NCBI RefSeq assembly: GCF_026230105.1
Contig: NC_079480.1
Span: 13,000,488-13,064,487 of the forward strand
Direction: 5' to 3'
Length of the DNA: 64,000 nucleotides
Origin: Diorhabda sublineata
Lineage: Eukaryota; Arthropoda; Insecta; Coleoptera; Chrysomelidae
A program made the translations under genes and the position numbers. This document shows, piece by piece, positions 32,820-43,479 of the stretch (its first letter is position 1; the number at the start of each line of letters is the position of its first letter). The notes beneath the pieces were generated by a model that was given only the letters and a program-made list of their open reading frames with translations, had not been told where the DNA came from and searched no databases.

Positions 32820-33960
32820 ATTCTATATACAACTATTTCATGTGATCAATAATTATCTCTAAATATGTTCTTTCAATGACTCTGTTCATGATTATTTGAG
32901 ACTAATAGTAAACAATTCACGCTTCGTTCGTATTCGTTTGTAAATAAATGCCTAAACTAACTTTTAAATGTTTAACAATATGATTTCTTTCTACCTTGTC
33001 CTCGCGTCGGTTCAACTAAGTTCATATTGGCTTTTTATAACTTCAGGTAAAATTACCTTAAGGCTAAGGGTATAACCTTTGTATTAGTGCCATTTTTATA
33101 TTGTAATTTTTAATTGAACAAAGGAATCAACCCTCTCACAAAACACGGTAACTGAAATATGGGACACAAAAGTATCGATTTCTGTATAAGTTCATCGATG
33201 ACTCAAACGCTGTTTTAAAAGTAAATGCGTTGAAATCCTGTAAATACATTATCAGCTCAATGGAAATCCTATTAGTTAGTTACGTGTAAATTGAGTAAAA
33301 TTCAATAATTCGAACAACTAGATTCGTGTATAGTATTTTAAGTTGTAACCAAATACATTCGTTTTAATAATAACACAAAACGACAAAATGAAATCCAACA
33401 ACTGATTTTTAAATATGTTCAACGTGCGTATTTCAATTATGCCCATTTGTACTGTAGTTTCAAACATTAACTTTACTAGATGTTAGTAGACGAAATTCTT
33501 CATCTTCAGAATCAAATCAAACAAAATTTTCTAAATAGTTTCGGTTCCCATTGAATTGTATGTAAAAATACGAGGTATATCCACGAAGTAAGATCGGTTT
33601 GTTCCTGTAACTACAAATGTGTACAGACTAGGACTTATATAGAAATTTCTCTAACAGGGAGGCAAAATACTATAGAAAACAATCTTTATTTCACTAAACA
33701 TATATCGAAACTCTAAAATTAAGCAAATAAAAAAATCCTTCTTAAAGGTACTGCTAAGCAGTCAAAACACAACCTGCACCAGAATCCACATACAGACTTG
33801 TCAAATGTACCTGTCAAAAATACCATACTAAACGCATTCGACGTTTTTGCTATATTTTTCACAAATGCCCACTTGTTCTGAAAATATCCTGATTATACTT
33901 GTAATATTTAAGTTTCCTCTTATCAAACTTTTAGTTGTTTACTCGATTTGCATGTCCAAT
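32820..33960. other. no gene seen
   Basis: AT-rich. TACGAGGTATATCCACGAAG near 33,570 resembles a mariner end but has no partner that I can find. Confidence 0.35.
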
Positions 33961-33979
33961 AGTTTTATCTTTTGTTATT

Positions 33980-34400
33980 CGAGGTCTGGCTATTAAATAA
34001 CGAGACTGCGCGCCTAGAGGGCGCCCTAGACGGGTGGAGTGAAAAACGAGTAGTGCGTTGATAAAAGACCTTCTGATGGTGAATCTCGGCGCAATTTCTT
34101 AATGATAAACCTGTGCGTTGATTGTTTGGTCTTCTAGTAAGACCTAAATTAGTACTGCCTTTATCTGTTATTTTTTGTATGGCTTTGTTGATTTTTGGGT
34201 ACAATTCCCTGAATTAGAGATTTGAGGCAATTACAGAAGCGGTTATTGCAAACTTACGGTTTTGCTTAAGCTTCCCTTGAATTGCGTGAACCAATTCATT
34301 AGTAACCAAAGACGGACGTCCACGTCGTTCTTCATCGTGCACTTGAACTGTCTCACCCATCACCCGAATCATCGAAAGACTCATATCATTTTATTTGTAA
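33980..34400 (-). pseudogene. mariner remnant: N-terminal transposase plus one terminal repeat
   Basis: Minus strand: VQVHDEERRGRPSLVTNELV, then KLKQNRKFAIT, the linker and second helix-turn-helix of an irritans-like mariner (VHDEERSGRPS-VT--LV...I-ENRRFTI). The sequence then jumps to about 33,980, where CGAGGTCTGGCTATTAAATA reads as a mariner terminal repeat. The catalytic core is deleted. Confidence 0.65.
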
Positions 34401-34879
34401 ACCTCGCAGATTTGCCAGTAAATTTCACCTGGTTTAATGAGGAATACGTCGTCTGCAAGGCGATCGCAACGCTGTCGCTGGTAGAAATAGAAACGAAACT
34501 TACATTTTGAATATAACGACAATTGAAATTAGACTAGATTCGAAATTCTAAATGTTCAAAAAAACTTATATGATATACCGAATATGACTTCCTCTAAATA
34601 AAAACAGTTTAAAATTGGTAGGTCAGGTGTATTGTACTATGAATTATATCCCGCGCGTGTTCAAATGGATTCTTATCCGAAGAGATTACTTGCCAATCTG
34701 GTCTTTGACAGTTACCTCATCAAACATTTTTGAACCTTCTTTTGCGATGTGGTCGATCATTATCATCCATAAAAGTAAATTTTCTTTTGCCTTTTAATTT
34801 ACTTACTTAAATGGTTAATATAAAAGCAAAGAAAAGCGTGGAATCTCACATATTAGTGTTAACACATCACTCAATAAGT

Positions 34880-35300
34880 CGTGTGTCTAATTAAGAATAA
34901 GACATTTTTTGCTAAAAATCGATCATATTCATCAATGTCATCTCCTTCAAAAGCAATACAAACATCCCAACGCTTCTCTAACTTCTCGATGCCGTACTTG
35001 TACAAGGATTTGTCTTTTGCCCAAATTAGTCTCCAATTTCAACAATTGCTTCTTCATTTCAGCTGAATGTCTTACCAGGGAGCATTTTTTTGAGATCATT
35101 CAAACAACTTAATGTAGTATTCTCTATTGATTGTCTCTCTCACAATATTCCATGTGCATCCCAAAATACTGAAGCTGACTGTTGTGCCTTTGGACGCTTC
35201 GGAAGTGGTTGACCAGGTGCAGTCCACTTGGATGATTATCGTTTCGATTCCGGATGAAGAGATGGATCCATGTTTCATCCTTTTCAATTCAATTCTATCA
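34880..35300 (-). pseudogene. mariner transposase, catalytic/C-terminal remnant
   Basis: Minus strand across frames: DETWIHLFIRNRNDNHPSG-like block (about 35,260), QLQYFGMHMEYCERDN, INREYYIKLFE, then AKDKSLYKYGIEKLEKRWDV, CIAFEGDDIDEYD. The last part is the mariner C-terminus (K--SYY--GIEKLE-RW--CI-LEGDYV). The HQDNAP to PDLAPSD segment is deleted. It lies near another mariner remnant on the same strand, but the two carry different subfamily signatures. Confidence 0.7.
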
Positions 35301-35309
35301 ATGAGCTTC

Positions 35310-36480
35310 TACTTAGTAAGACCCTTAGTTTCATGACATTTATGTTAATGTATAATAGATTAAAATTAATTGTTCATTTATTGCGATGATGATTAGTTTA
35401 CCATATTAGGTAAACCTTAGAAAATAGTTCTACCTTCGTGGGTTAACTAATTAGTCGATATAAGTGCCGCGATCATTTAATGCTGATCGAAAGCTCGCTT
35501 ACATTAGAATCCCAATCGAAGATCTGGAAACCTCATTGAAATGAATTTTTCCGATGATATTTGGCAAATTATTGAATAAATGATATTTTATAATTTATTT
35601 TTATAGCGAGAAAAAGGTTAAGGTGAAGAAATGGCGCCTAAAAGAAATGACTCATAAACCAAGCACCGGCTTTCCCTTTCATTAATATCTATAAAAAAAC
35701 ATATTTTTTCATTAGCATATTTATATGTTTTCTTTGGTTAAGTACCGCAAAAGAACTACTAGACATCTGTGGTGAAATCCTTTCACACTTTCATTTTTTA
35801 ATTAAGAGACACCGGTAATTTACAAATCATTGACCTTTTCCAGTCGTGTCTGAAATATTAGTCACTAGATTCGGATAAAAATACGAGGTTTGAAAAAAAA
35901 GTTTTAAAACACACGAAACTGACAAATAGAATGAATAATACTATATATGTCTAAATAACGGATTGGTAAAAGCGTCTATAGGACTTAGGTGCAAAAAATT
36001 GTCGCACTGCATTTCCAACATCGTTTTTGTATTTTTCAAAATGCTTTTTTTTTCTATAGGCTCTTTGAAACAAGTTTAAAGTTTGATTTGAATAACATTG
36101 AGCTCTATCGTATTAAGAAATAGGTTTTTTATGTTAACATAATTACTTGAAAACATCGGGATCGAGGTGTGATTAAAAATTTCAGTAAGTTACTTAATAC
36201 ATTTGGTTTCTTTATATACCAACATAAATTCTTAAAAAACTTGATATCTACCATAGTTCATGTAAAACCTAACATCCATTTACACCTATTATTTGAGATG
36301 TTGGCTTGGCTTTCCTCGAAGGAGAAAACTACTTTTCGTTCTTGGGAGAAGATGTAATTCAATATTCTTCGTGGTATTAGCCAGGACAGTATTTGTTTTC
36401 TCCTTTGAGGAACGGCAAGTCAACATTTAGAATCAAGATATTCGCAATAATAGGTGTAAATATGAATTGGAGATACGTCT
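35310..36480. other. no gene seen
   Basis: AT-rich. Short frames at 36,169-36,357 and nearby have no recognised domain. Confidence 0.4.
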
Positions 36481-36505
36481 TTTCCAGGTTAGGTTATGAA
36501 CGTTT

Positions 36506-36560
36506 TCGTAGTGGGATTGTGACAAAATTAAACACCCAAGTGGACTCACCTGGATTTATT
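36506..36560 (+). repeat. direct repeat flanking an RTE-like LINE, left copy
   Basis: TCGTAGTGGGATTGTGACAA, AATTAAACACCCAAGTGGAC. It recurs in the same orientation at 38,106-38,160, 1.6 kb away, on the other side of the reverse transcriptase remnant. Confidence 0.6.
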
Positions 36561-36579
36561 CTTGTAGTTAATCATCACT

Positions 36580-37870
36580 ACTTTGGATTCAATCAAGAAG
36601 AGATGAATAAGAAACTGAATTACGAAGAAATAGTAAATGTAGAAGAATAATGGAATTTATTTAGAAATATTATATTAAGTGCTGCAAAAGAAATATGTGG
36701 AACATTATAAGAAAAAATAATGTGAAACAAACAACCAAATAAACAAAAAAAATAGCATGGAAAAATTACACATCGAATAGAAATATAAAAAAGAAAGAAA
36801 CAAACAACAAAGAACTATTTAAAACAAAAATAATGGCACAAATTTGGAGAAAAAAATGGAGAAAGACTCTAAAGCGACTAAAAAATTTTATTAAAAAAAA
36901 AAGAAATATTAGAAAAGGAAGAGGAACTATTCGATAATGAATCATAACGTAATTGTACAGATTGACATAAACGAAGAATCGGAAGTAAAAAGTAGTGAAG
37001 AAGAGATAGAATGTGCAATTAAATAACTCCAGAATGGAAAAGCACCTGTTTATAACTCCGGAAATGATCAAAGATGGGTCAAAGAGGAGAAGACGAGAAG
37101 GTATAAAAGATGAGACACTCACAACAGACTGCCAGAAGGCATTAATAGTACAAATTTTCAAAAAAAAAGTTATGTAAAAAACTGTAATAACTACCGAGGA
37201 GTAAAATTAATTACAGCGAAGTGATGGGAAAATTATAAGGAAAAAGAATTAGATTAACATTAGAAGACATATTCGAAGATTCTCCGAGTGGATTTCGAAT
37301 GGGAACAAGCACCAAAGATCATGTATTTAACAAGTAAAAAGCAATACAAGAGAAGAAGAAATTGAACGTGGCTTTAGTAAACTTGGAAAAAACCTTTGAT
37401 AGATTACTTAGAGATGAGATATATTGGTTGAAAAAGGAATTAACGTAACCGTTAATATTTATGAAAACAATGGGAATGCAGTCACAAGAAATAACAAAAT
37501 ATAGAAGGGATTAGGACGGGATTATGGAGAGATCCACTGTTTTTAAGTAAAAAAATATGTGTGGGACATTCGCAACTACAATAATTCAAATCAGCGAAGG
37601 AGCATTTGCAGACATTGTTATTCTAATAGCAGAAAAAGAGTTATAAGAAAACATTGAGGTGCGGAGCAAAGCATGCAAGACATAAGAATGTAAATAGAGG
37701 AGAAGAAGATAAAAATAATGGTGATTGAGGAAGAAACGACCAAGATATATAGCAACACTAGACCAAGTTGAATATTACAAATACCAAGAAACAATAATAA
37801 ACGACAACGGGACACAATATGCATTTATAAATAACAGAATTGCTAAAACTATGGCAATATTATGCCAGTA
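36580..37870 (+). pseudogene. RTE-like LINE reverse transcriptase, long decayed copy
   Basis: In order: WNLFRNIILSAAKEICGTL (about 36,655), a Lys-rich linker, EEEIECAIK-LQNGKAP and ITPEMIKDGS (about 37,000-37,075), VIVQIFKKK-like and NCNNYRGVKLITAK (about 37,170-37,215), DSPSGFRMGTSTKDHVFN (about 37,275), KKLNVALVNLEKTFDRL (about 37,350), a degraded catalytic region near 37,600 (ADIVILIAEKEL), then TKIMVIEEETTKI and VEYYKYQETIINDNG. These are the N-terminal, fingers, palm and thumb landmarks of RTE-like polymerases. Many stops are present. Antisense open frames inside it (for example 36,766-37,161) are by-products of the A-rich sense strand. Confidence 0.82.
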
Positions 37871-38105
37871 AAACTAAATTCATAAATAAAAAGAAATATC
37901 AAGAGACATGAATCTAAAAATATTCAAAACAATATAACATTTGGATTTGAATTTTAGATATTGACAGAACGATAAAGTAATAAAATTCAGGCGATATAAA
38001 TATTTAGATATAGTCAAAAAAGATGAAATAAAATATAAAATATAAATATAAGAAAATATCTAAGTATACAACCTACACTAGACTATATAGAGGAAAGACA
38101 AGAGC

Positions 38106-38340
38106 TTTTTTGTAGTGGGATTGTAGCAAAATTAAACACCAAAGTGTACTAACTCTAATATATTTCTGAGCTTTCGAATACTTGTTTATTATTGATAATA
38201 AATAACTTCAACATGTTCTATAAAGTGTCAATTTAAATATTGATTTTAGAAATCCATGAATTCAATGTTTTTTAAAAGAAACAACATCGAAAGCTCAGAA
38301 AAATATTAAAGTTAATACACTTGAGTGTTTAATTTTGAGT
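38106..38340. repeat. direct repeat, right copy, overlapping an inverted repeat pair
   Basis: 38,106-38,160 repeats 36,506-36,560. From 38,129 the tract ATTAAACACCAAAGTGTACT, AACTCTAATATATTTCTGAG is also the inverse of 38,290-38,337, giving a hairpin with about 115 bases between arms. Just beyond, GTCCAGTTTTGGTCTTGCAG is followed by a diverged second unit (GTCCAATCTCGGTCTGGCAG). Confidence 0.6.
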
Positions 38341-38344
38341 CTAG

Positions 38345-39390
38345 ATGTCCAGTTTTGGTCTTGCAGGGTCCAATCTCGGTCTGGCAGGTCCAGATTTATC
38401 ACCACTTTTTGGTAATAATTTCAATAATCCTTAAATTTTATACACTCTATATATTTGCATGTAAAAAAAGGGTCGGGACGGTACCTTATTTATAAAATAA
38501 AATTACGACTCGGTTTAAAATATTAAGCCATCGAAAAATTATTTTTGCATCTAATTACTTGCATATCTCTCGGAATAAATAACTTATTTTGACTTTGGAA
38601 AATTTCCAAAATGTTGATTTATCAATAAGGAAAATCTGTTTATATAAACAGTGAGTTATTTGTGCGTAGTCAAAATAAAAAAGAAAAAAATCTTTGATTA
38701 ACTATGTTTTCGTTCCAATTTTGACAGTTTTCTGGGAATACTTTCTGTATTTAAACCACGAGAACGGTTTTAACCACCACAATGTAGTTATTATATTATA
38801 TAAAATAGTTACAAGGGGTGTCTAACCCATGTACGAGGTTATCTATGTTGAAAAACAAATATCTTGCTCGCTTGTTAGGTCGCAAACTTTCCATACAATG
38901 AAACAAGCAAAGATAGCATTCGTATTAGGGTGTAGGGGTGTTAATTCACTATTTAGCTAATTTCTTACGAAAAGTTCCAGTCCTTTCTATTTTGCGTTAA
39001 ATTTTTCACGACCTTTCTCTATTTTCGAAGATTTTTCCTAACGTGTTGTCCCTTGTTGCTCGTGGTCTTCCTTTTTCCTCGTATTCTACTTTGCCAATTT
39101 TTCTTGAATTTCTCTGTGTGAAACAGTGTCTTATAAACCAAAAATAAGAGTGTTTATATTCTATCAAGACGTGCGACAAGTTAAAACTTGCAACTACCGA
39201 CTGATTTGTTTATTATTTAAATGTGAATGTGAATTATTTCATCGGCGTTTATGATTGTAGTTTAGTCCCAGTTAGGCCTGTGGGACGCAACAACGTGCTG
39301 TCACTATTTGGACTTCTGGACATCTATTTGTGAATAGATCAACCTCACACAGAGATAGCAGCCCTTTTCAATTTCAATAAAATTGAAAAC
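38345..39390. other. no gene seen
   Basis: AT-rich with no recognised coding. A GC-richer start (38,345-38,400) belongs to the short 20-bp duplication noted in the previous entry. Confidence 0.4.
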
Positions 39391-39394
39391 CCAT

Positions 39395-39850
39395 TTTCAG
39401 GTCAAAGCAGAATGGATGCTTGATGGTTTGCGGATGTTTTAGAGGAAGGAGATCTGGTTATAATTGAAGAGATTTTAAGAAAAATTGCTATAAAAAATTT
39501 TTAAGAAATATGTAGGAATCGGCAGAAAGTTTATCTTCCAGCATGTCAACGATCCCAGGCATTCGTCGAAACTGTGCAAAGAGTATTTGAAAGAATCGGA
39601 AAGGAAAAATGTTTACTGGGAGTAACGATTTGGCCGTTACATTTGCCCAACTTCAACCCGTTTGAGTTGTTGTGGGACAAATTGCACGGGTGAGCCAGGA
39701 AGCAGTCAGATCTTTGGAATATTCTGAAAATACGAATGGAACCGAATAGATGATGAAATTATTAGAAGCAAAAGGGATTACATCAATGAATCAAAAATAT
39801 TTTTGTCGACGATAGAGTCGTCAAAAACTTTGGACCAGTAGTTCAATTGA
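39395..39850 (+). pseudogene. Tc1-like transposase C-terminal remnant
   Basis: Across frames: QNGCLMVCGCFRGRRSGY (from GGGSVMVWGCF), KFIFQHVNDPRHSSKLCKEY, LKESERK, then WPLHLPNFNPFELLWDKLHG and SDLWNILKIRMEPNR. Order and spacing fit Tc1 (FQQDNDPKHTS...WPAQSPDLNPIELLWDELDR...LW--L---W). The conserved Asp of SPDLNP is Asn here and the Glu region reads FELLW. Confidence 0.75.
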
Positions 39851-39854
39851 ACTT

Positions 39855-40590
39855 TTTAGTCTCGTGAAAGCTGTTGATATACTTGAGGTGTTAAAGGCAT
39901 TTTTTCTATAGTCGTATATACATTGTATATATTTATATATAAGTAGAAGCATCTTATTTTTGACTGGACTATTATGTTAATTTGAGACTCTGTCAAACCA
40001 AGAAAAAAAAATAGTCGGCGATTCAATCGAAGTATAGTCGTATTCTCATTTTTTTTAAGTCGATTAAAATCCTTCTAATGATAATAATTATTGATTGTTT
40101 AAAGCTGTGTAGCACGACTTTTTTATTAAAAACTTTGATGCGGCTTATTCTGGCCCTAATACCCCAAAATCCAAATTAATGATTTAGAGCCGAGTTCAAG
40201 GTAAACAAACGTTGTTTATAATAATGTAATAAGAAAAATTTTTTCTATTGTTGCGACATGCGAGCTCGAAATATGAATATTAAAGTTGTAACCCATATTT
40301 TTGATGATTTATTACTCAACGAAAATGATTGTAATTAATTTTATAAAGGTTATTCCTTCGCCTTGTAGAGAATTATGGCCACAAATCTTGTGTTTATGAT
40401 ATGCTTACCTTAGATAAATTAGTATTAAAATTGAGTTCCATAACCATTTACGATTGTTAATAATAATAATGTTACCCAAATGTAGCATGAGACGACTATT
40501 GAACAAACTCACGTGGACTGAAAGAAAACGGAAAAAATAACGAAGCCTCCAATGAAATTAACAAAAATTCTAGAACAAATACAAAGAACC
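39855..40590. other. no gene seen
   Basis: AT-rich spacer before the RAG-like element. Confidence 0.4.
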
Positions 40591-40593
40591 AAA

Positions 40594-40598
40594 CAACG
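40594..40598. repeat. 5-bp target-site duplication CAACG, left copy
   Basis: CAACG immediately precedes the terminal repeat at 40,599 and recurs immediately after the other end at 42,461-42,465. Confidence 0.8.
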
Positions 40599-40740
40599 CA
40601 CACTGGGGCAAAAAGGTCCTATACCTAACAATAAATCAGGAACTTCATAAATATATGCCAAAGTTATTTATGTCTATGTCTATTTTATTTATTGTTTTTT
40701 CTAACTGAAATTCTATTCTAATTCTAATTATATTCTAAAT

Positions 40741-42020
40741 TCAATTTTTGTTAGGCGACAGTGTCGAGTAGATGCCGGACGAGGATTTTGCCACAAACGA
40801 GGCGTATTGGAACAACGCTGAATTACTAATATCCGAAGCATAAAAAGCCTGTTTGTATGAAATATGTCCTGAACTGCCCTCAAAACCCCATTTTGATGAT
40901 AAATACGAGTTTTTCCAGTTCTTCATCTTCAAGTGACTCAATCACAGGTTCCAGTGTCAGACGTTTCACAGTGTGGTCAAGTAAAGCTTGCAAGGTAACT
41001 TCCGCACAGGTAGAGGTCACTGTGATAGATTCTTTTTCTGGATAAAATTTTATTTGTGGCTCGAAATACTTTGTAAGAAGGATTATGTCATGCTGGTGTC
41101 GAGATAACTTCGCGTCCACTAAAACTTTTCTGTATCGACTAACGTTTCGGAGATGTGGTGGTAATATCATCTAACACTTTTGAAGCTTTCGTTTGTCCAG
41201 TAGCTCTTAAACTCATTTGAGTGGCATAGTTTAATACATTTATTGATGTAGACTCTGTTTTGTTTTTAGTAGTTTCGTTCTCTCGAAACTAGATTCAAAT
41301 GAAAATTCTGGGCGATCTTTTTTTCCTTTTAGGAGTCTCTACATTTTCTGTTAAGGCTCAAGTACACGGGGCGAGTTTACAAGCTAACAAGCCAGCTAGT
41401 CGACGAGTGCGCTAATACTTGAGTACACATAAACTCCCCACTTGCTCAGTAGCCAGCTAGCTGTCGTGTTGAAACCACTTGTTGGCGTCATATTAGGTTA
41501 TGTTATTGTGAAAATTTGCTAAGTTATTGGAGGTTTCCCTACAAAACCAGCTTCTCTGACATCTTCAAGACTAACGTTACTAGCAACTTATGCACAAGCT
41601 ACTGCGAGTACACGCGGCTAGTTTACAAGCTAACTCTCTCAAAAGCCGGTGAGTTTTGTGAAAAGTGGCTGGCAGTTGAACTTTTTCCAGAGCGTTTTTA
41701 CAAGCAGCTAACGGAGCGGGAGCATCGAGTACACTGGAATAGTTTACGAAATGCTTGTGAAAAAGCCGGTTTGTAGCTTGTAAACTCGCCCTGAGTACTT
41801 GAGCCTTTATTGTAAATGAAATTGATGTATCAAGCCACTCAGCATTATTTTTGAGAAAACTTCTATCCTGAACGCTTTCATCCAGCGCGATTCAAACTGT
41901 GATTTGAAATATGATAAAGTCTTATTGAAGCGCTTCAAAAGCTCTCCACTTTCACATTTCGTTAGCTTCATTATTTCATCTTCTAAATAATCAAGCTGTT
42001 TATTTTTATTTGAAATTCTG
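40741..42020 (-). pseudogene. RAG1/Transib-like transposase remnant, split by a MITE
   Basis: Minus strand, N to C: QLDYLEDEIMKLTKCESGEL, LKRFNKTLSYFKSQFESRW, then KNNAEWLDTSISF (to about 41,810). After the MITE: ETPKRKKRSPR, YATQMSLRATGQTKASKVL, DDITTTSP, then an open 96-residue stretch (41,170-40,880) with LPPHLRNVSRYRKVL, YPEKESITVTSTCAEV, LQALLDHTVKRL. A frameshift leads to KWGFEGSSGHISYKQAF. I read KWG-DGSSGHS-YKQ as the first catalytic Asp motif of a RAG1-related invertebrate transposase lineage; here the Asp is Glu (codon complement at 40,879-40,881). The C-terminal catalytic part is absent. Family assignment is from memory of motif order. Confidence 0.6.
41354..41806. mobile_element. 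453-bp Harbinger-like MITE nested in the RAG-like element
   Basis: Terminal inverted repeats: AGGCTCAAGTACACGGGGCG, AGTTTACAAGCTAAC on the left. The right end is the inverse of GTTAGC-like GTAGCTTGTAAACTCGCCC, TGAGTACTTGAGCCT. It is flanked by TTA on both sides (41,351-41,353 and 41,807-41,809). A 3-bp TTA/TWA duplication points to PIF/Harbinger. Inner copies of GAGTACAC and TAGTTTACAAGCTAAC form subterminal repeats. A 86-residue frame inside (41,516-41,776) has no domain. Confidence 0.8.
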
Positions 42021-42469
42021 AGAATATTTAAAAGTTTCTCCTTGAAATAAACTTGGTGTTTATTTTGGAAAATGTTAAAATAATATTGTTTTATTTTGTT
42101 TTTTTTGTTTTAAATAATATAATTAAATACATAAACTTTTCTGCGGATATAATTTTATTAAAATTTTGCTATATACCTGAAGTAGAAGGTTATATGCTGA
42201 AATTCAAACAGAAACTATAAAAATAAAGCTTTAAATCCACACAAAAAAATTCAAAATTCAAATCTACAACAGTACACGTACACTATCCGTAGAAAACTGA
42301 CTTTAGTACAGGTATGGGTAGTAAACGCTTGAGATTAATGATTATAATGTGCTATAAAGAAGGGGATATTGGTTTTTCCAAAAATTACGCAAAGTAGGCT
42401 TTCTTTGCTAATTACTTTTTCGATTTATTGCCAGGTATAGGACCTTTCTACCCCGGTGTGCAACGCCTA

Positions 42470-42735
42470 TAGTCTATTTTTATTAATAATAGAGTAGTTA
42501 AATGTTGCAGCATCCGTAATCCATGTTTTTCTTTCCAACACTCAATTCATTTGCAATTCTATTGCCTTTGAATTCGCCAATCTATCTCATAGTACCATAG
42601 ATTCAGATTTATTTCAGTGGTAATGTTTTGGAGTGCAATAAGAGCAGCTGCACTGATGTACCCATAATGTATGTACCTATAAATTTGTGCTTTCCGCTGA
42701 GACCATTTTCAAAAAAATTGAACTTATCCACCTCC
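42470..42735. other. no gene seen
   Basis: Short AT-rich spacer; nothing recognised. Confidence 0.4.
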
Positions 42736-42739
42736 TTAA

Positions 42740-43110
42740 CGGTCTATTATGCCCTTATTGAGTCGCATCTCCGATATACCCTTCTGTGGTACGTGGTGTG
42801 ACTCAATGTGAGCGAATCTTCAAACTACAAAAAAAGCTGTTAGATGTTTACTTGGACTAAACAACAGGGCACACTGCAGGAACTACTCAACGTTCAGAAT
42901 TAGTTAAGTGCTCGATATTTTAGAATGAGAAAAAAATGCACAATCATTTGTCAATTGAAATCAAATCGATATCATCTTTTCCTGCATTTCGCAATAATTT
43001 GAGGGCATATTTACTGGAAAGTATTTTGTTATTCATAGTGGTTTTCATCTGTCTGTATTTTGTTTATTTTGTTTGTATCTTTATTTAGTTATTTTTTTAT
43101 GTTTTTTTAT
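42740..43110 (+). pseudogene. LINE C-terminal region, repeat family copy 3
   Basis: YYALIESHLRYTLLWY-like block (about 42,765), then IFKLQKKLLDVYLD, a deleted middle, and NHLSIEIKSISSFPAFRNNL, RAYLLESILLFIV ending at a T-rich 3' end (TTTATTTAGTTATTTTTTTA). The 3' half is better kept than in copy 1. Confidence 0.7.
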
Positions 43111-43117
43111 TATTATT

Positions 43118-43420
43118 TAGAAAGGTCATTGCACAGCTATCCACTTAGGAACGCGCAGCACGATCTGTATACTCCTACTCCAGAATTATTTAAAGGCTCA
43201 ATAGTGTACAATGCAAACAAATGCACAATCACCTACCAATTGAAATCACATCTATAACATCTTTTCTCGCATTTCGCAAGCATTTGAAAGCATATTCTTG
43301 TACTAATATTCGAGTCTGAAGATTCTACAAACTACAAATATTAATATTTGTAGTTTGTTTATTTTATTTGTATCTTTCTTTAGTTATTTATATGTTTTTT
43401 TGTTATTATCTCAAAATTGA
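43118..43420 (+). pseudogene. LINE C-terminal region, repeat family copy 4
   Basis: HSYPLRNAQHDLYTPTPELF and KGSIVYNANKC, followed in a shifted frame by NHLPIEITSITSFLAFRKHL, KAYSCTN. It starts immediately after the 3' end of copy 3 and ends in the same T-rich tail (TCTTTCTTTAGTTATTTATA), giving two head-to-tail truncated copies. Confidence 0.7.
43327..43358. repeat. perfect 32-bp palindrome without spacer
   Basis: ACAAACTACAAATATT is followed directly by its exact reverse complement AATATTTGTAGTTTGT. It lies at the stop/3' UTR of LINE copy 4. The corresponding position in copy 1 (about 23,390) lacks it. Confidence 0.9.
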
Positions 43421-43479
43421 TTGTTTTATCTATAAATATTTGTTAAATTAAGTTTTTAATCGAGATCTGTTTAAGGTAA

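Larger units (their letters stand above)
40599..42460 (-). mobile_element. RAG1/Transib-like DNA transposon, 1862 bp, complete ends
   Basis: Left end: CACACTGGGGCAAAAAGG, TCCTATACCTAACAATAAAT. Right end, inverted: CACACCGGGGTAGAAAGG, TCCTATACCTGGCAATAAAT. About 40 bp of terminal inverted repeat differ at a handful of sites, and exact CAACG duplications flank both. Ends starting CAC and a GC-containing 5-bp duplication are hallmarks of Transib elements and of the RAG recombination signals derived from them. The only coding traces inside (minus strand, 42,020 to 40,741) resemble the same superfamily. Everything after the first catalytic residue is missing, so this is an internally deleted, non-autonomous copy. 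A 453-bp MITE interrupts the coding region. Confidence 0.82.

Noticed and set aside
36766..37161. 131-residue minus-strand frame rich in Phe/Leu/Ile, looks like a membrane protein
   Set aside because: It is the complement of the A-rich Lys-coding linker and fingers region of the RTE-like LINE, so hydrophobicity is a by-product of T-rich antisense.
37618..37824. 68-residue hydrophobic minus-strand frame
   Set aside because: Same reason: antisense of LINE sequence.
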